Assembly (NCBI RefSeq): GCF_003318295.1
Contig: NZ_QOCW01000014.1
Coordinates: 1 to 64,000, forward strand
Reading direction: 5' to 3'
DNA: 64,000 nucleotides
Source of the DNA: Bacillus taeanensis
GTDB lineage: Bacteria > Bacillota > Bacilli > Bacillales > UBA6769
The notes under the pieces are model-generated. The model was not told the DNA's origin, did no database searches, and saw nothing but the letters and a program-made list of their open reading frames with translations. Position numbers and translations under genes: made by a program. Of the stretch, positions 35,780-44,662 are shown piece after piece. Numbering within the stretch: the stretch's first letter is position 1; the number at the start of each line of letters is the position of its first letter.

Positions 35780-37918
35780 TTAATTTAATGTTAAATCGAC
35801 TAATGGTGAAATAGTTACCGCACACACTTTAAATCCAGGCATCTTACAAGTAGGATCAAGTTCTTCACTTGTAAGTCTGTTCACACACTGGTTATCTCCC
35901 CAATGAAAAGGAACAAAAACCGTATCTTCACGAATAGATTCTGTAAATTTACTTCTTACAACAATACTGCCGCGTATTGATTCCACTTTCACCAATGCTT
36001 TATCTTTCACTTTAAATTTCTTTGCAGTGTTCGGATGAATCTCAACAAATGCTTCAATATTCCGCGCTTCAAGTGTTGGACTGCGTCGTGTTTGAACTCC
36101 TGTTAAATAGTGAGACATAACACGACCTGTTGTTAAATTTAAAGGATATTCTTCATTGGCGTGTTCTTTCGGTACATAATTTTCAACAGGGATAATAACA
36201 CCTTTTCCATCTTTATGAGCAAATGACTCCTCAAAAATTCTCCCTTTCCCTTCCTCTTCAACACTTGGGCAAGGCCAATAAACACCGTTATTCCTTAACT
36301 TTTCGTAGGTAATTCCGTAATAATCGGCGATACCACCACGGCTTGCAAGCCTTAATTCATTAAAGATTTCTTCGGAAGATTCATATGAAAAATACTTTTC
36401 TTTCCCCAACACCCGTGCAATCTCACACAATATTTCCCAATCATGTTTCACTTCATTAGAACGAGGTTTTGCAGCTTCACGCAGCGTCACTCGGCCTTCC
36501 AAGTTTGTCATTGTTCCTGTATTTTCTAAATAAGAAGAAGTCGGTAAAATTAAATCCGCATATTTTCCTGTCTCTGATAAAAATAAATCAACAACAACTA
36601 AGCATTTTAATTTCTTCATTGCTTCTTCAACAAAAAGAGCATTCGGATTTGAAACAACAGGATTAGAACCCAATACTAACATGGCTGTAATTTCACCTTC
36701 ATGGATTTTTTCCATCATTTCATATGCAGATACACCTTTACGCGGGAGTTCGCTCTCTGGAATTCCCCATATATCCGCAATATAATGACGATGTTCTATA
36801 TTTTCAATGGAACGATATCCCGGTAATTGATCAGCTTTTTGACCATGCTCTCTTCCACCTTGACCATTCCCTTGACCTGTAATCGCCCCATAACCGCTGC
36901 CAATTTTCCCAATTTTCCCTGTAACTAACAGCATATTCAACAGATTTCTTACAGTCATATAGCCATCGGTTTGCTGCTCAACTCCGCGAGCTGTAAAGAT
37001 CATACCTGAGCCCGCTTTCCCATATTCTTGTGCAGCTTTTTGAATAAGAGTAAGTGAAACACCTGTTAATGCTTCAATTTCCTTAAGATCAATTGCTTCA
37101 AGGTGTGTCTTTAATTCATCAAAACCATTCGTACGTGTTTCAATAAAAGCTTGATCAACATATCCTTCTTCTACAACGGTTTTTAGCATTCCATTTATTA
37201 GTGACGCGTCCATGCCCGGTCTTACTTTAAGGTGAAGATCAGCCATCTTCGTTGTCGCTGTTTCTCTTGGATCAATCGCAATAATATACGCGCCATTTTC
37301 TTTCGCTTTCTGAAAGTACGGCATAATTGTCGGCTGACATTCAGCAATATTTGTTCCGGCTAAAATAATACATTTAGAATATGGAATTTCTGACAGCTTA
37401 TTTGTCAACCCACGATCCATTCCAAACGCTTGATTTGCTGCCGTGGCCGCAGCAGACATACAGAACCTTCCATTATAATCAATGTATTTCGTTTTCAGTC
37501 CAACTCTTGCAAACTTCCCTAGTAAGTAAGCTTCTTCATTTGTAAGAGAACCTCCGCCATATACTGATAATGCATTTAATCCATCTTCATGTTGTATGGC
37601 TGTAAAACGTTCCTTAATGAATTGAAGCGCATCTTCCCAAGAAACAGGTACAAATTCGCCATTTTTTTTCATAAGCGGCTGAGTAATTCGTTCTTTATTA
37701 ACAGCATGTTGGTGGGCATTCATCCCTTTAATACAAAGCCGCCCCTCCGATGTTGGATTGTTCTTTGGGACAACCTTAAACCTTTTTCGTTCAACAACGC
37801 GCTGTTCAATCAATTCCATCTTACACTGCATGCTGCAGTAAGGACATTGAGTATGATAGACTTTTTCAGAACCTACTGCTTGCTGTTTCGTACGAAAATG
37901 TTTTAATAAATCACTCAT
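35780..37918 (-). CDS. nasC: Assimilatory nitrate reductase, molybdopterin catalytic subunit
   Basis: 712 residues. An N-terminal 4Fe-4S site (CPYCSMQC with a later Cys in LCIKGMNAH) is followed by molybdopterin oxidoreductase domains and a dinucleotide-binding domain (TGRVMSHYLTGVQTRR, VFVPFHWGD). This matches NasC/NasA-type nitrate reductases, which reduce nitrate to nitrite in the cytoplasm. A formate dehydrogenase is less likely given the length and the nas context. The electron-transfer partner NasB is not encoded here. Third gene of nasD-nasE-nasC, about 46 bases after nasE. Confidence 0.88.
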   Translation of the reverse strand: MSDLLKHFRTKQQAVGSEKVYHTQCPYCSMQCKMELIEQRVVERKRFKVVPKNNPTSEGRLCIKGMNAHQHAVNKERITQPLMKKNGEFVPVSWEDALQFIKERFTAIQHEDGLNALSVYGGGSLTNEEAYLLGKFARVGLKTKYIDYNGRFCMSAAATAANQAFGMDRGLTNKLSEIPYSKCIILAGTNIAECQPTIMPYFQKAKENGAYIIAIDPRETATTKMADLHLKVRPGMDASLINGMLKTVVEEGYVDQAFIETRTNGFDELKTHLEAIDLKEIEALTGVSLTLIQKAAQEYGKAGSGMIFTARGVEQQTDGYMTVRNLLNMLLVTGKIGKIGSGYGAITGQGNGQGGREHGQKADQLPGYRSIENIEHRHYIADIWGIPESELPRKGVSAYEMMEKIHEGEITAMLVLGSNPVVSNPNALFVEEAMKKLKCLVVVDLFLSETGKYADLILPTSSYLENTGTMTNLEGRVTLREAAKPRSNEVKHDWEILCEIARVLGKEKYFSYESSEEIFNELRLASRGGIADYYGITYEKLRNNGVYWPCPSVEEEGKGRIFEESFAHKDGKGVIIPVENYVPKEHANEEYPLNLTTGRVMSHYLTGVQTRRSPTLEARNIEAFVEIHPNTAKKFKVKDKALVKVESIRGSIVVRSKFTESIREDTVFVPFHWGDNQCVNRLTSEELDPTCKMPGFKVCAVTISPLVDLTLN

Positions 37919-37964
37919 TGTCTCACCTTTTCTATTTGTAAAGGAAGTACCAAAGGCACTTCCT

Positions 37965-38282
37965 TTATAGACTGATAAACACTTTATTATCTTCGACTTC
38001 TACTTTATATGTTTTAACACACCCTACGTCAGGTGCTTGAACTTTACCATCCTTCGTACAAATTTTCCAATCATGAAGCGGACAGAAAACATTCTCTCCA
38101 CTGACAATCCCTTGTGCTAATACCCCACCTTTGTGCGGGCAGCGATTTTCAATCGCCCGCACTTCATCATTTGATAATCGGAATAATGCAATATCATGTT
38201 CACCAATTTTCACGGTTTTACCAAGCTTTTTTGGTAAGCTGTCAAGCTTTGCAACCTCAACTCGTTTCATCACTTTAGCCAT
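37965..38282 (-). CDS. nasE: Nitrite reductase small subunit
   Basis: 105 residues, Rieske-type NirD fold. The 2Fe-2S ligands are visible as CPHKGG and CPLHDW (two Cys, two His). Unlike the E. coli-type NirD, which lacks them, this one keeps a full cluster site. It joins NasD in reducing nitrite to ammonium. The gene lies about 21 bases after nasD with GGGGGAAG before its ATG. Confidence 0.93.
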   Translation of the reverse strand: MAKVMKRVEVAKLDSLPKKLGKTVKIGEHDIALFRLSNDEVRAIENRCPHKGGVLAQGIVSGENVFCPLHDWKICTKDGKVQAPDVGCVKTYKVEVEDNKVFISL

Positions 38283-38303
38283 TATAATCGCTTCCCCCTC
38301 AGC

Positions 38304-40712
38304 TTACTGATTAATTGTTTCAAATAATTTTTGTTGTTTCTCTTTGCTTTCTACCGCTTCTCTCCAAGGATCTTTTCGTGTAGACAATGTCACTTCCATA
38401 CGCTCTACAAGTTCTGCACGCTGTTCTTTATCAAATATTACTTCACGAACATGCTCTAACCCAACTCGCTCTAACCATTTAGATGTACGCTCTAAATAAT
38501 CAGCTGTTTCACGATAGTATTGTAAATAAGCACTACACATTTCAATTACTTCTTCATCTGTTTTTACCGTGCACAGTAAGTCGCCGCCGCGTAAATCTGT
38601 ACCGCCGTTACCACCAACATAAAGCTCCCATCCACCGTCAACACCAACAACACCAAAGTCTTTAATACCAGACTCTGCACAGTTACGAGGACAAGCAGAT
38701 GCACTCATTTTTACTTTATGGGGAGTATTTAGAAACTCAAATTTCTTTTCTAATTTAATACCAAGGCCTGTAGAATCTTGAGTTCCAAAGCGGCAGAACT
38801 GTTCCCCAACACATGTTTTTACAGTACGAAGTGATTTTCCATAAGCTGAACCAGAGTTCATCCCAAGATCTGCCCATACGCTAGGAAGATCTTCCTTCTT
38901 AATTCCTAATAGGTCAATACGTTGTCCACCTGTTAATTTAATCATTGGTACATTATATTTATCAGCCACATTGGCAATTGTTCTTAAATCGTCTGCATTC
39001 GTTACTCCTCCATACATACGAGGAACAACTGAATACGTCCCGTCTTTTTGAATATTGGCATGCATACGTTCATTTACAAAGCGTGATTCTTCTTCATCTT
39101 CATATTTCGTTGGATGAATCATACCAAGGTAATAGTTTAAAGCAGGACGACATTTCGAACATCCTTCTTCATTTTTCCAGCCAAGAACATTCATAACTTC
39201 TTTCGTAAACGTTAAATCTTTTTCCCTAATCTCTGCCACAACTTCTTCTCTTGTTAAATCTGTACAGCCACAGATTGATTCCTTTTGAGATGCCGCATCA
39301 AACGCATCACCTAATGTATATTCAAGAAGATCAGCAACAAGTGGTTTACATCCCCCACATGAACGAGAAGCACTTGTACAATCTTTCACCTGATCAACAG
39401 TTGTTAGTCCTTCATTTTGAATGGCTTCAATAATTGCACCTTTTGTTACACCGTTACATCCACACACATTTTCTGAATTAGCCATTGCAATAACAGGACT
39501 TTCGGCTTTTGCCTCTCCAGGAGCTTGCAGAATAGAGACACGGTCCATACCAGAAATATCTTTTTGTTCATTAATCATGCTGAGAAGTCGCGGCCCGTCA
39601 CTTGTATCTCCAAATAACACGCCACCGATGATTTTGTTGTCACGAACTACAACCTTTTTATAAACTCCTTCAAAATCATCAAATACTTTAATCGTTTTTG
39701 TTGTTTCATCTTCACCAAATTGCCCTGCTGAAAACACATCAACACCAGAAACCTTTAATTGTGTAGAAAGAATAGATCCTTCATATTTTGGACCATCAAT
39801 CCCTAAAATCTTCTGTGCTAGTGCTTTTCCTTGATCGTAAAGCGGCGCAACAAGACCATATACAATTTCACGGTGTTCCGCACATTCCCCAACTGCATAG
39901 ACATGTGGTGTCTCTGTTTCCATATAGTCATTAACTACAATTCCGCGGTTTACAGTGATTCCACTGTCCTGCGCAAGCTGAACATTCGGACGAATTCCAA
40001 CTGCCATTACTATTAAGTCAGCTTCTACCTCAGTACCATCTTTAAAGCGTAAACCTGTTACACGATCTTCACCAAGTATTTCTGCTGATTGCTTCTCGAG
40101 CAAGAAGTTCATCCCTTGTTTTTTAAGCTCTTCTTCAAGCATTTTAGAAGCTGTACGATCGAGCTGGCGTTCCATAATCGCATCCATAATATGGACAACG
40201 TCAACTTTCATGCCAAGGTTTAACAATCCGCGTGCAGCTTCAAGTCCAAGTAATCCGCCGCCAATAACGACTGCTTTTGGATATTTCTTTGAAGCATCAA
40301 GCATCGTTTCACAGTCTTTAATATCACGGAATGCTGTTACACCTTTTTTATCAGCACCCGGAAGCGGAAGAATAAATGGGTTTGATCCTGTTGCAAGAAT
40401 TACATCATCATATTCTACTTCTCTATCTTTGTTTGTATATAAAACCTTTTTCTCAGAATCTATTTTTGTAACAGTTTCACCTGTATATAATGTAATATTA
40501 TTCTCTTTATACCAATTCCAATCATTAATAACGATATCATCGATGGATGTATCACCTTGTAAAACCGTTGATAACAAAATCCGGTTATAATTCGGATGAG
40601 GCTCACTTCCAAAAATTGTTATTTCGAATGCCTCTTTGTCAATTTTTAAGATCTCCTCAATACAGCGAACTCCAGCCATTCCATTTCCAACAAGTACAAG
40701 TTTTCTCTTCAC
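38304..40712 (-). CDS. nasD: Nitrite reductase large subunit
   Basis: 802 residues. FAD/NAD(P)H part first (VGNGMAGVRC, VVIGGGLLGLEAA), then two BFD-type 2Fe-2S domains with CGCNGV...CGGC and CGCTDL...CSKC pairs (about 420-530), then the siroheme/4Fe-4S part with CVGEQFCRF and ACPRNCAES. It reduces nitrite to ammonium with NAD(P)H. First gene of the operon; ATG at 40712 with GGAGGT upstream. A TnrA box with matching -10 lies upstream. The nasF (siroheme synthesis) gene found in B. subtilis is missing from this cluster. Confidence 0.94.
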   Translation of the reverse strand: MKRKLVLVGNGMAGVRCIEEILKIDKEAFEITIFGSEPHPNYNRILLSTVLQGDTSIDDIVINDWNWYKENNITLYTGETVTKIDSEKKVLYTNKDREVEYDDVILATGSNPFILPLPGADKKGVTAFRDIKDCETMLDASKKYPKAVVIGGGLLGLEAARGLLNLGMKVDVVHIMDAIMERQLDRTASKMLEEELKKQGMNFLLEKQSAEILGEDRVTGLRFKDGTEVEADLIVMAVGIRPNVQLAQDSGITVNRGIVVNDYMETETPHVYAVGECAEHREIVYGLVAPLYDQGKALAQKILGIDGPKYEGSILSTQLKVSGVDVFSAGQFGEDETTKTIKVFDDFEGVYKKVVVRDNKIIGGVLFGDTSDGPRLLSMINEQKDISGMDRVSILQAPGEAKAESPVIAMANSENVCGCNGVTKGAIIEAIQNEGLTTVDQVKDCTSASRSCGGCKPLVADLLEYTLGDAFDAASQKESICGCTDLTREEVVAEIREKDLTFTKEVMNVLGWKNEEGCSKCRPALNYYLGMIHPTKYEDEEESRFVNERMHANIQKDGTYSVVPRMYGGVTNADDLRTIANVADKYNVPMIKLTGGQRIDLLGIKKEDLPSVWADLGMNSGSAYGKSLRTVKTCVGEQFCRFGTQDSTGLGIKLEKKFEFLNTPHKVKMSASACPRNCAESGIKDFGVVGVDGGWELYVGGNGGTDLRGGDLLCTVKTDEEVIEMCSAYLQYYRETADYLERTSKWLERVGLEHVREVIFDKEQRAELVERMEVTLSTRKDPWREAVESKEKQQKLFETINQ

Positions 40713-40764
40713 ACTAATACCTCCAAAGTATTGACTGTTTTTTTCTGACTTTTTCTATGTAGCA

Positions 40765-40770
40765 ATTATG
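40765..40770 (-). promoter_or_regulatory. -10 box of the nas promoter
   Basis: CATAAT on the minus strand, centred about 40 bases from the centre of the TnrA box. TnrA-activated promoters place the box near -50 with a poor -35, as here. Confidence 0.55.
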
Positions 40771-40799
40771 CCATTTATTTTTTCAGCTGTCTTATATCA

Positions 40800-40816
40800 T
40801 GTGAGGTTTTTTAACA
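40800..40816 (-). promoter_or_regulatory. TnrA operator upstream of nasD
   Basis: TGTGAGGTTTTTTAACA matches TGTNA-N7-TNACA exactly and is correctly spaced to the -10 box for activation under nitrogen limitation. Confidence 0.75.
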
Positions 40817-40817
40817 T

Positions 40818-40863
40818 AAAAAGTGAAGAAGTTAATCATATAGAGATTAACTTCTTCACCTTT
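40818..40863. terminator. Terminator between the small membrane gene and the nas control region
   Basis: GTGAAGAAGTTAATC pairs with GATTAACTTCTTCAC; T-rich on both sides. Confidence 0.7.
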
Positions 40864-41030
40864 TACGTTTTTTCGTATAGCGCTGTCATTACGATGGCTG
40901 CAAGATATAAAGGCAGCCATCCTACTACAAAAAGCAGAAAAAAACCTAACGATAATTTATTTCTTGGATATAAACTTAACAGCACACTTATTATGAAACC
41001 GACCAAAAAATAAACTGTAAGGGACAACAT
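40863..41030 (-). CDS. Small two-helix membrane protein, unknown
   Basis: 55 residues: helix, a short loop SLYPRNKLS, second helix with a WLPLYLAAI stretch, and a charged end YEKT. ATG at 41030 with GAGGGGGA nine bases upstream. It has its own terminator just before the nas control region. No family recognised. Confidence 0.55.
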   Translation of the reverse strand: MLSLTVYFLVGFIISVLLSLYPRNKLSLGFFLLFVVGWLPLYLAAIVMTALYEKT

Positions 41031-41176
41031 TGGAGTACTTCCCCCTCAACATGCTGTTTTTATGATAGTATAGGCTTTACACTAACATTTGGTGTGGACC
41101 TCTGCCTAATAATTCAAAAAATATAATGATGATGTTTCAGCTGCTTTTAATCAATTAAATTGGTAAGTTCAATAAA

Positions 41177-41222
41177 AAAGAAGTAACGTATTGGCAAAAA
41201 TCTACACCTACGTTACTTCTTT
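41177..41222. terminator. Terminator after the EamA gene
   Basis: AAAGAAGTAACGTA pairs perfectly with TACGTTACTTCTTT; on the minus strand a T6 run follows. Confidence 0.65.
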
Positions 41223-41303
41223 ATACACTCTGTATACAAATTAACCTTGAGAACTTCACATCAAGACGATGACCACGAATTAAGTCGAAAGTATATCTTC
41301 CTA

Positions 41304-42245
41304 TTATTTTTTATTTGCTGCATACTCGTATTGTTTCATTTTATGCAGTTGATATTTTTGCTCGAGTGCCCCTGTCCCTAATAAAACACCTACTACAATA
41401 AAGAAGAAGCCAAAAACTTGAGTAATCATAATGTTTTCCCCCAAAAAGAATGCAGAACCAAGCAGTGCAAAGAATGGAGATAAATTAATGAAAATTGCTG
41501 TTTCACCTGCACCAAGATGGTGAATTGCTTTGTTATAAATAAGGTGTCCCAATCCAGTTGCCAGCACTGCAGACGCTAAAAATACAATCCAGGCTGTCAT
41601 TGATCCCTCTTTTAGTGTAGAAAATCCACTGGGCTCTAAACGTATGCTAACAATAAACAACAGCAGCGCTCCAATAAATTGCATATATCCTGTAACAAGA
41701 CGTGATTGAACTGTTTTGGTTGCTTTTTTAATAAAAATAAAGCTAACAGCCTGTGTAATTACCGCTAAAAAAATATAAAAATCTCCTACAGAGATAAAAC
41801 CTATTTGACTATCTCCGGCAAGCACAACAAATGAGACACCTGTAATGCCGCAAATAATACCTAAAAATTTAAATAAAGTGATTCGATCTCCAAGCAGCAG
41901 CATAGCAAGAAGCGAAGTAGAAAGCGGAACTAATCCTAAAATAAGACCTGCATTGGATGCCGTTGTTTTCGTTAGGCCAACTGACAAGAAAAAATGATGC
42001 CCGAAAATTCCTGTTACCGCAGCAACAAAGATTAAAAACCCTTCCTCCTTAGTCAGCTTACAAAAATCTTTCCTTAAATATAAAATAGGCATTACAACGA
42101 GAAATGCTGTAAAAATACGCATTGATGTAATCATTACAGGTGAAAATGCCTCTACAACAATTTTAATTGCTACAACATTCAGACCCCAGATTACCATTAC
42201 TAAAAGTAAAAGGATATAAAAAATAGCCTTTTGCACATTTATCAC
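41304..42245 (-). CDS. EamA-family (drug/metabolite) transporter
   Basis: 313 residues, ten membrane helices in two EamA repeats. The first helix (YILLLLVMVIWGLN) and AGLILGLVPLSTSLLAMLLLGD, repeated near the end as INLSPFFALLGSAFFLGE, are typical of the DMT/RhaT-like group. Substrate unknown. ATG at 42245 with AAGAAGTG upstream. Monocistronic. Confidence 0.85.
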   Translation of the reverse strand: MINVQKAIFYILLLLVMVIWGLNVVAIKIVVEAFSPVMITSMRIFTAFLVVMPILYLRKDFCKLTKEEGFLIFVAAVTGIFGHHFFLSVGLTKTTASNAGLILGLVPLSTSLLAMLLLGDRITLFKFLGIICGITGVSFVVLAGDSQIGFISVGDFYIFLAVITQAVSFIFIKKATKTVQSRLVTGYMQFIGALLLFIVSIRLEPSGFSTLKEGSMTAWIVFLASAVLATGLGHLIYNKAIHHLGAGETAIFINLSPFFALLGSAFFLGENIMITQVFGFFFIVVGVLLGTGALEQKYQLHKMKQYEYAANKK

Positions 42246-42313
42246 TTCTTTCTTAATTCAACACAATTAGCAATATTTTATCATAGATGAGAATGATAGT
42301 GCCTAGAAAATGT

Positions 42314-42331
42314 TTATTATGCACATAATAA
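42314..42331 (+). promoter_or_regulatory. 18-bp perfect palindrome upstream of dps
   Basis: TTATTATG-CA-CATAATAA ends 34 bases before the dps start. It is a likely repressor site. It is similar in base content to a PerR box (TTATAATNATTATAA) but does not match that consensus, so the regulator is open. Confidence 0.45.
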
Positions 42332-42365
42332 AATTTGAAGAAGAAATAAAGAAAGAGTGGATTAA

Positions 42366-42809
42366 ATGTCGCAACCTTTAGAACAGATTTTAAATAAACA
42401 AATTGCAAATTGGAGTGTTTTATATATTAAACTCCATCATTATCATTGGTTTGTAACTGGAAGTCACTTCTATGAGCTGCATAAGAAATTTGAAGAGTTT
42501 TACAATGAAGCTGCTGCCTATATTGATGATATTGCCGAAAGGTTGTTAGCAATAGGCGGCACACCCTTATCTACAATGCAGGAATTTCTCGAACAAGCTT
42601 CCATTCATGAAGCAGATGAACATGAAAATGCAGGGCAAATGGTAAAAAACATTATCGCTGATTTTACAATTATCCTTAATGAATTGAAACAGGGAATTGA
42701 AAATGCAGCGGAAGAAAAAGATGATCCAACCGCTGATTTGTTAATTAAAATTCGTACAGCATTAGAAAAACATATTTGGATGCTTAAGTCATTTATTAAA
42801 GAAGATTAG
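42366..42809 (+). CDS. dps: Dps-family ferritin-like DNA-protecting protein
   Basis: 147 residues, four-helix ferritin-like protein. The ferroxidase residues are visible in KLHHYHWFVTG (His) and FYNEAAAYIDDIAERL (Asp and Glu). Twelve subunits oxidise and store iron, protecting DNA from peroxide. It is like MrgA/Dps of B. subtilis. ATG at 42366. Monocistronic, with a palindrome upstream and a terminator downstream. Confidence 0.9.
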   Translation: MSQPLEQILNKQIANWSVLYIKLHHYHWFVTGSHFYELHKKFEEFYNEAAAYIDDIAERLLAIGGTPLSTMQEFLEQASIHEADEHENAGQMVKNIIADFTIILNELKQGIENAAEEKDDPTADLLIKIRTALEKHIWMLKSFIKED

Positions 42810-42823
42810 TGGATGTATATAGA

Positions 42824-42862
42824 GTCTCCTCTTGCTTTGACAGCAAGAGGAGTTATTTTTTT
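42824..42862 (+). terminator. Terminator after dps
   Basis: CTCCTCTTGCT pairs with AGCAAGAGGAG, five-base loop, long T run. Confidence 0.85.
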
Positions 42863-42930
42863 TACTTTTTCTCTTACAAAATAATAAGTTATAATGAAAG
42901 AATGAAAAATATATACAAGGAGTGTAATAG

Positions 42931-43314
42931 TTGATAAATTATGAAGCGATTCATCATGTAAGTCTTGCAGTTACAGATATAGAACGCGCTAAAAACTTTT
43001 ATAAAAATGTCTTACAGTTTAAAGAAATTGAACGACCAAATTTTGGATTTCCAGGAGCTTGGTTTCAAATTGGTTCTCAACAGCTTCACCTTATTGTTCA
43101 TGATCACGCTCAAACATTAAGGACAAATGGCGGCATTAATTCAAGAGATGGTCATTTTGCTGTTCGTATTCAAGACTATGAAGCTGCATTAACATATTTA
43201 ACACAACAAGGTATTGAAATTAAATCCAAGCCAGCTAGTAAAAGCGGATTCAAACAAATCTTTTGCTGTGATCCTGATGGCAATCTGATTGAATTTAATG
43301 TTGATCAAAATTAA
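42931..43314 (+). CDS. VOC-superfamily (glyoxalase/dioxygenase fold) protein
   Basis: 127 residues in the two beta-alpha-beta-beta-beta units of the VOC fold: AIHHVSLAVTDIERAKNFY at the start (His8-9 metal ligand), LHLIVHDH in the middle, GHFAVRI opening the second half and DPDGNLIEF (Glu ligand) at the end. The metal site appears intact. Reaction unknown; the family covers glyoxalase I, thiol transferases and dioxygenases. TTG start with AAGGAGTG seven bases upstream. Confidence 0.83.
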   Translation: MINYEAIHHVSLAVTDIERAKNFYKNVLQFKEIERPNFGFPGAWFQIGSQQLHLIVHDHAQTLRTNGGINSRDGHFAVRIQDYEAALTYLTQQGIEIKSKPASKSGFKQIFCCDPDGNLIEFNVDQN

Positions 43315-43353
43315 TCACTTCTCTAATGCTGTTTAGTCTTCCTTTTTGCTTTA

Positions 43354-43383
43354 TTCAAAAATGACTTTTTTCTTATTATATAA
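43354..43383 (+). promoter_or_regulatory. Candidate promoter for the 43403 frame
   Basis: TTCAAA at 43354-43359 and TATAAT at 43378-43383, spacer 18. Confidence 0.35.
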
Positions 43384-43402
43384 TGAAGAAACTACAAACT
43401 AG

Positions 43403-43540
43403 ATGTTTGAGCCTCAAGAAGCTATTATTCATAATTTCATTACTGAAACATCCGTCCAAGAAATCGATTATTCATATATCTGGATTGAAGTAGATGGGGA
43501 AAAGATCTTAGCGGTCGACCCGCCAAATCCAGCTTTTTAA
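43403..43540 (+). CDS. Possible 45-residue protein
   Basis: An ATG frame of 45 codons with natural composition (YSYIWIEVDGEKILAVD) lies between a promoter-like sequence and a terminator. There is no clear ribosome-binding site, so it may be a leftover of a larger gene or translated poorly. No family recognised. Confidence 0.35.
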   Translation: MFEPQEAIIHNFITETSVQEIDYSYIWIEVDGEKILAVDPPNPAF

Positions 43541-43542
43541 TC

Positions 43543-43585
43543 TATTAAAAAACCTTTCACATTATATGTGAAAGGTTTTTAATAT
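43543..43585. terminator. Bidirectional terminator after phaP
   Basis: AAAAACCTTTCACAT and ATGTGAAAGGTTTTT with a three-base loop. Confidence 0.85.
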
Positions 43586-44154
43586 TATTGATTAAAAGAA
43601 AATAGTTTAATAGTATTTTTTGTGTTTTCTTCAAACTTTTCAATTAATTCTTTTTGTGTTGATTTTGCTTGTGAGAAGAAATCTTCTAATACTGTTTTTG
43701 TTTCTTCACGTGTTTTTTGCTGCTGTTCAATGACTTGCTTAAGTGTTGAATGAACCTGATCTTGAAATTGATTTAATACTGTTAAGTTTGCTTTATTAGG
43801 TGTTAATAATAAATGCTGCATACGGCCAACGATTTCATCTACACGATTATTAAATTCTTCAAATGACTTACCAGCTTCTTTACCGCTTACGTTTTGAATG
43901 TTTTGATTTACGTTTTCACGAAGTTCAATAATTGATTTCTTCATTTCTTCTTCCATTTTATCAATGTTGCCGTTTGCTTTTGCCCAAGCTTCTTGCTGAC
44001 GCTCTAACAATTGAAGTGTTTGATTTTCAAGCTCAGTTTGAGAAGCATAAACCATGCTTAATCCATTTTTCCAGCTATCCCACATTGCGTCCACTAAGTG
44101 TAACGCTTCATTGTTTTTACTTTCAGTTTTTGCAGTCGTAGTTTTTACAGCCAT
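43585..44154 (-). CDS. phaP: Phasin PhaP
   Basis: 189 residues, almost entirely helical with Gln/Glu/Lys-rich amphipathic stretches (VDAMWDSWKNGLSMVYASQ, QVHSTLKQVIEQQQKT). Phasins coat polyhydroxyalkanoate granules and control their size. The identification rests on composition and on position: phaP and phaQ on one strand with phaRBC divergent, as in B. megaterium. AGGAGG lies seven bases before the ATG at 44154. Confidence 0.88.
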   Translation of the reverse strand: MAVKTTTAKTESKNNEALHLVDAMWDSWKNGLSMVYASQTELENQTLQLLERQQEAWAKANGNIDKMEEEMKKSIIELRENVNQNIQNVSGKEAGKSFEEFNNRVDEIVGRMQHLLLTPNKANLTVLNQFQDQVHSTLKQVIEQQQKTREETKTVLEDFFSQAKSTQKELIEKFEENTKNTIKLFSFNQ

Positions 44155-44192
44155 TTAAAAAACCTCCTAAATAATTTTAATAATAATGTATT

Positions 44193-44219
44193 GTGATTAC
44201 AGCAATGCTGCAGGATCAC
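44193..44219. promoter_or_regulatory. Dyad between phaQ and phaP overlapping a candidate phaP promoter
   Basis: GTGAT...ATCAC encloses CAGCA-A-TGCTG. On the minus strand TTGCTG within the dyad plus TATTAA 17 bases on could form the phaP promoter. It is a candidate operator for PhaQ, which is known to regulate its own locus in B. megaterium. Confidence 0.4.
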
Positions 44220-44236
44220 TATTCCATTGCACCTTT

Positions 44237-44662
44237 TCATCTCTCATTATCGTCATCTTTTCGTTCAAAACTGCTCGGCATCATCATATCCGTATACATT
44301 GAAAAGAAGCGACTTAACATTGATTGATATTGCTCTAAAGAATTTGCCCACGTGTCTAAATACTTTTCCCCTGCTTCAGTTAAAGAATAGATTCGTTTAG
44401 CAGGGCCTCCTTCTGAAGTGTCCCATTCTGACTTTACCATGTTGTCCTTCTCCAGCTGACGTAACGTGCGATAAACATTTCCTTGGTCGATTGATGCGAA
44501 ACCAAATTGTGTTAATTGTTGAATCAATTTGTAGCCGTGTAAATTCCAACCTCGAAGGCTGAGAAGCAAAACAGGTACCATTAAATTTTTTGGTGTCCCG
44601 GTGACCACTTTTTCATTCTTTGGTTTCGAATTCGTAGATGTATTATGATCATTGGTTGTCAA
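44237..44662 (-). CDS. phaQ: PadR-type regulator PhaQ
   Basis: 141 residues. A winged-helix PadR domain occupies about 25-115: LMVPVLLLSLRGWNLHGYKL, GNVYRTLRQLEKDNMV and RIYSLTEAGEKYL. PhaQ senses polyhydroxybutyrate and represses phasin expression. I choose TTG 44662, five bases after GGGTGA, giving a length close to known PhaQ; the frame stays open further upstream but without a ribosome-binding site. It lies 82 bases before phaP on the same strand. Confidence 0.87.
   Translation of the reverse strand: MTTNDHNTSTNSKPKNEKVVTGTPKNLMVPVLLLSLRGWNLHGYKLIQQLTQFGFASIDQGNVYRTLRQLEKDNMVKSEWDTSEGGPAKRIYSLTEAGEKYLDTWANSLEQYQSMLSRFFSMYTDMMMPSSFERKDDDNER

Noticed and set aside
40768..41013. Plus-strand frame of 81 codons
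   Set aside because: It crosses the nas control region and a terminator stem and mirrors the small minus-strand membrane gene.
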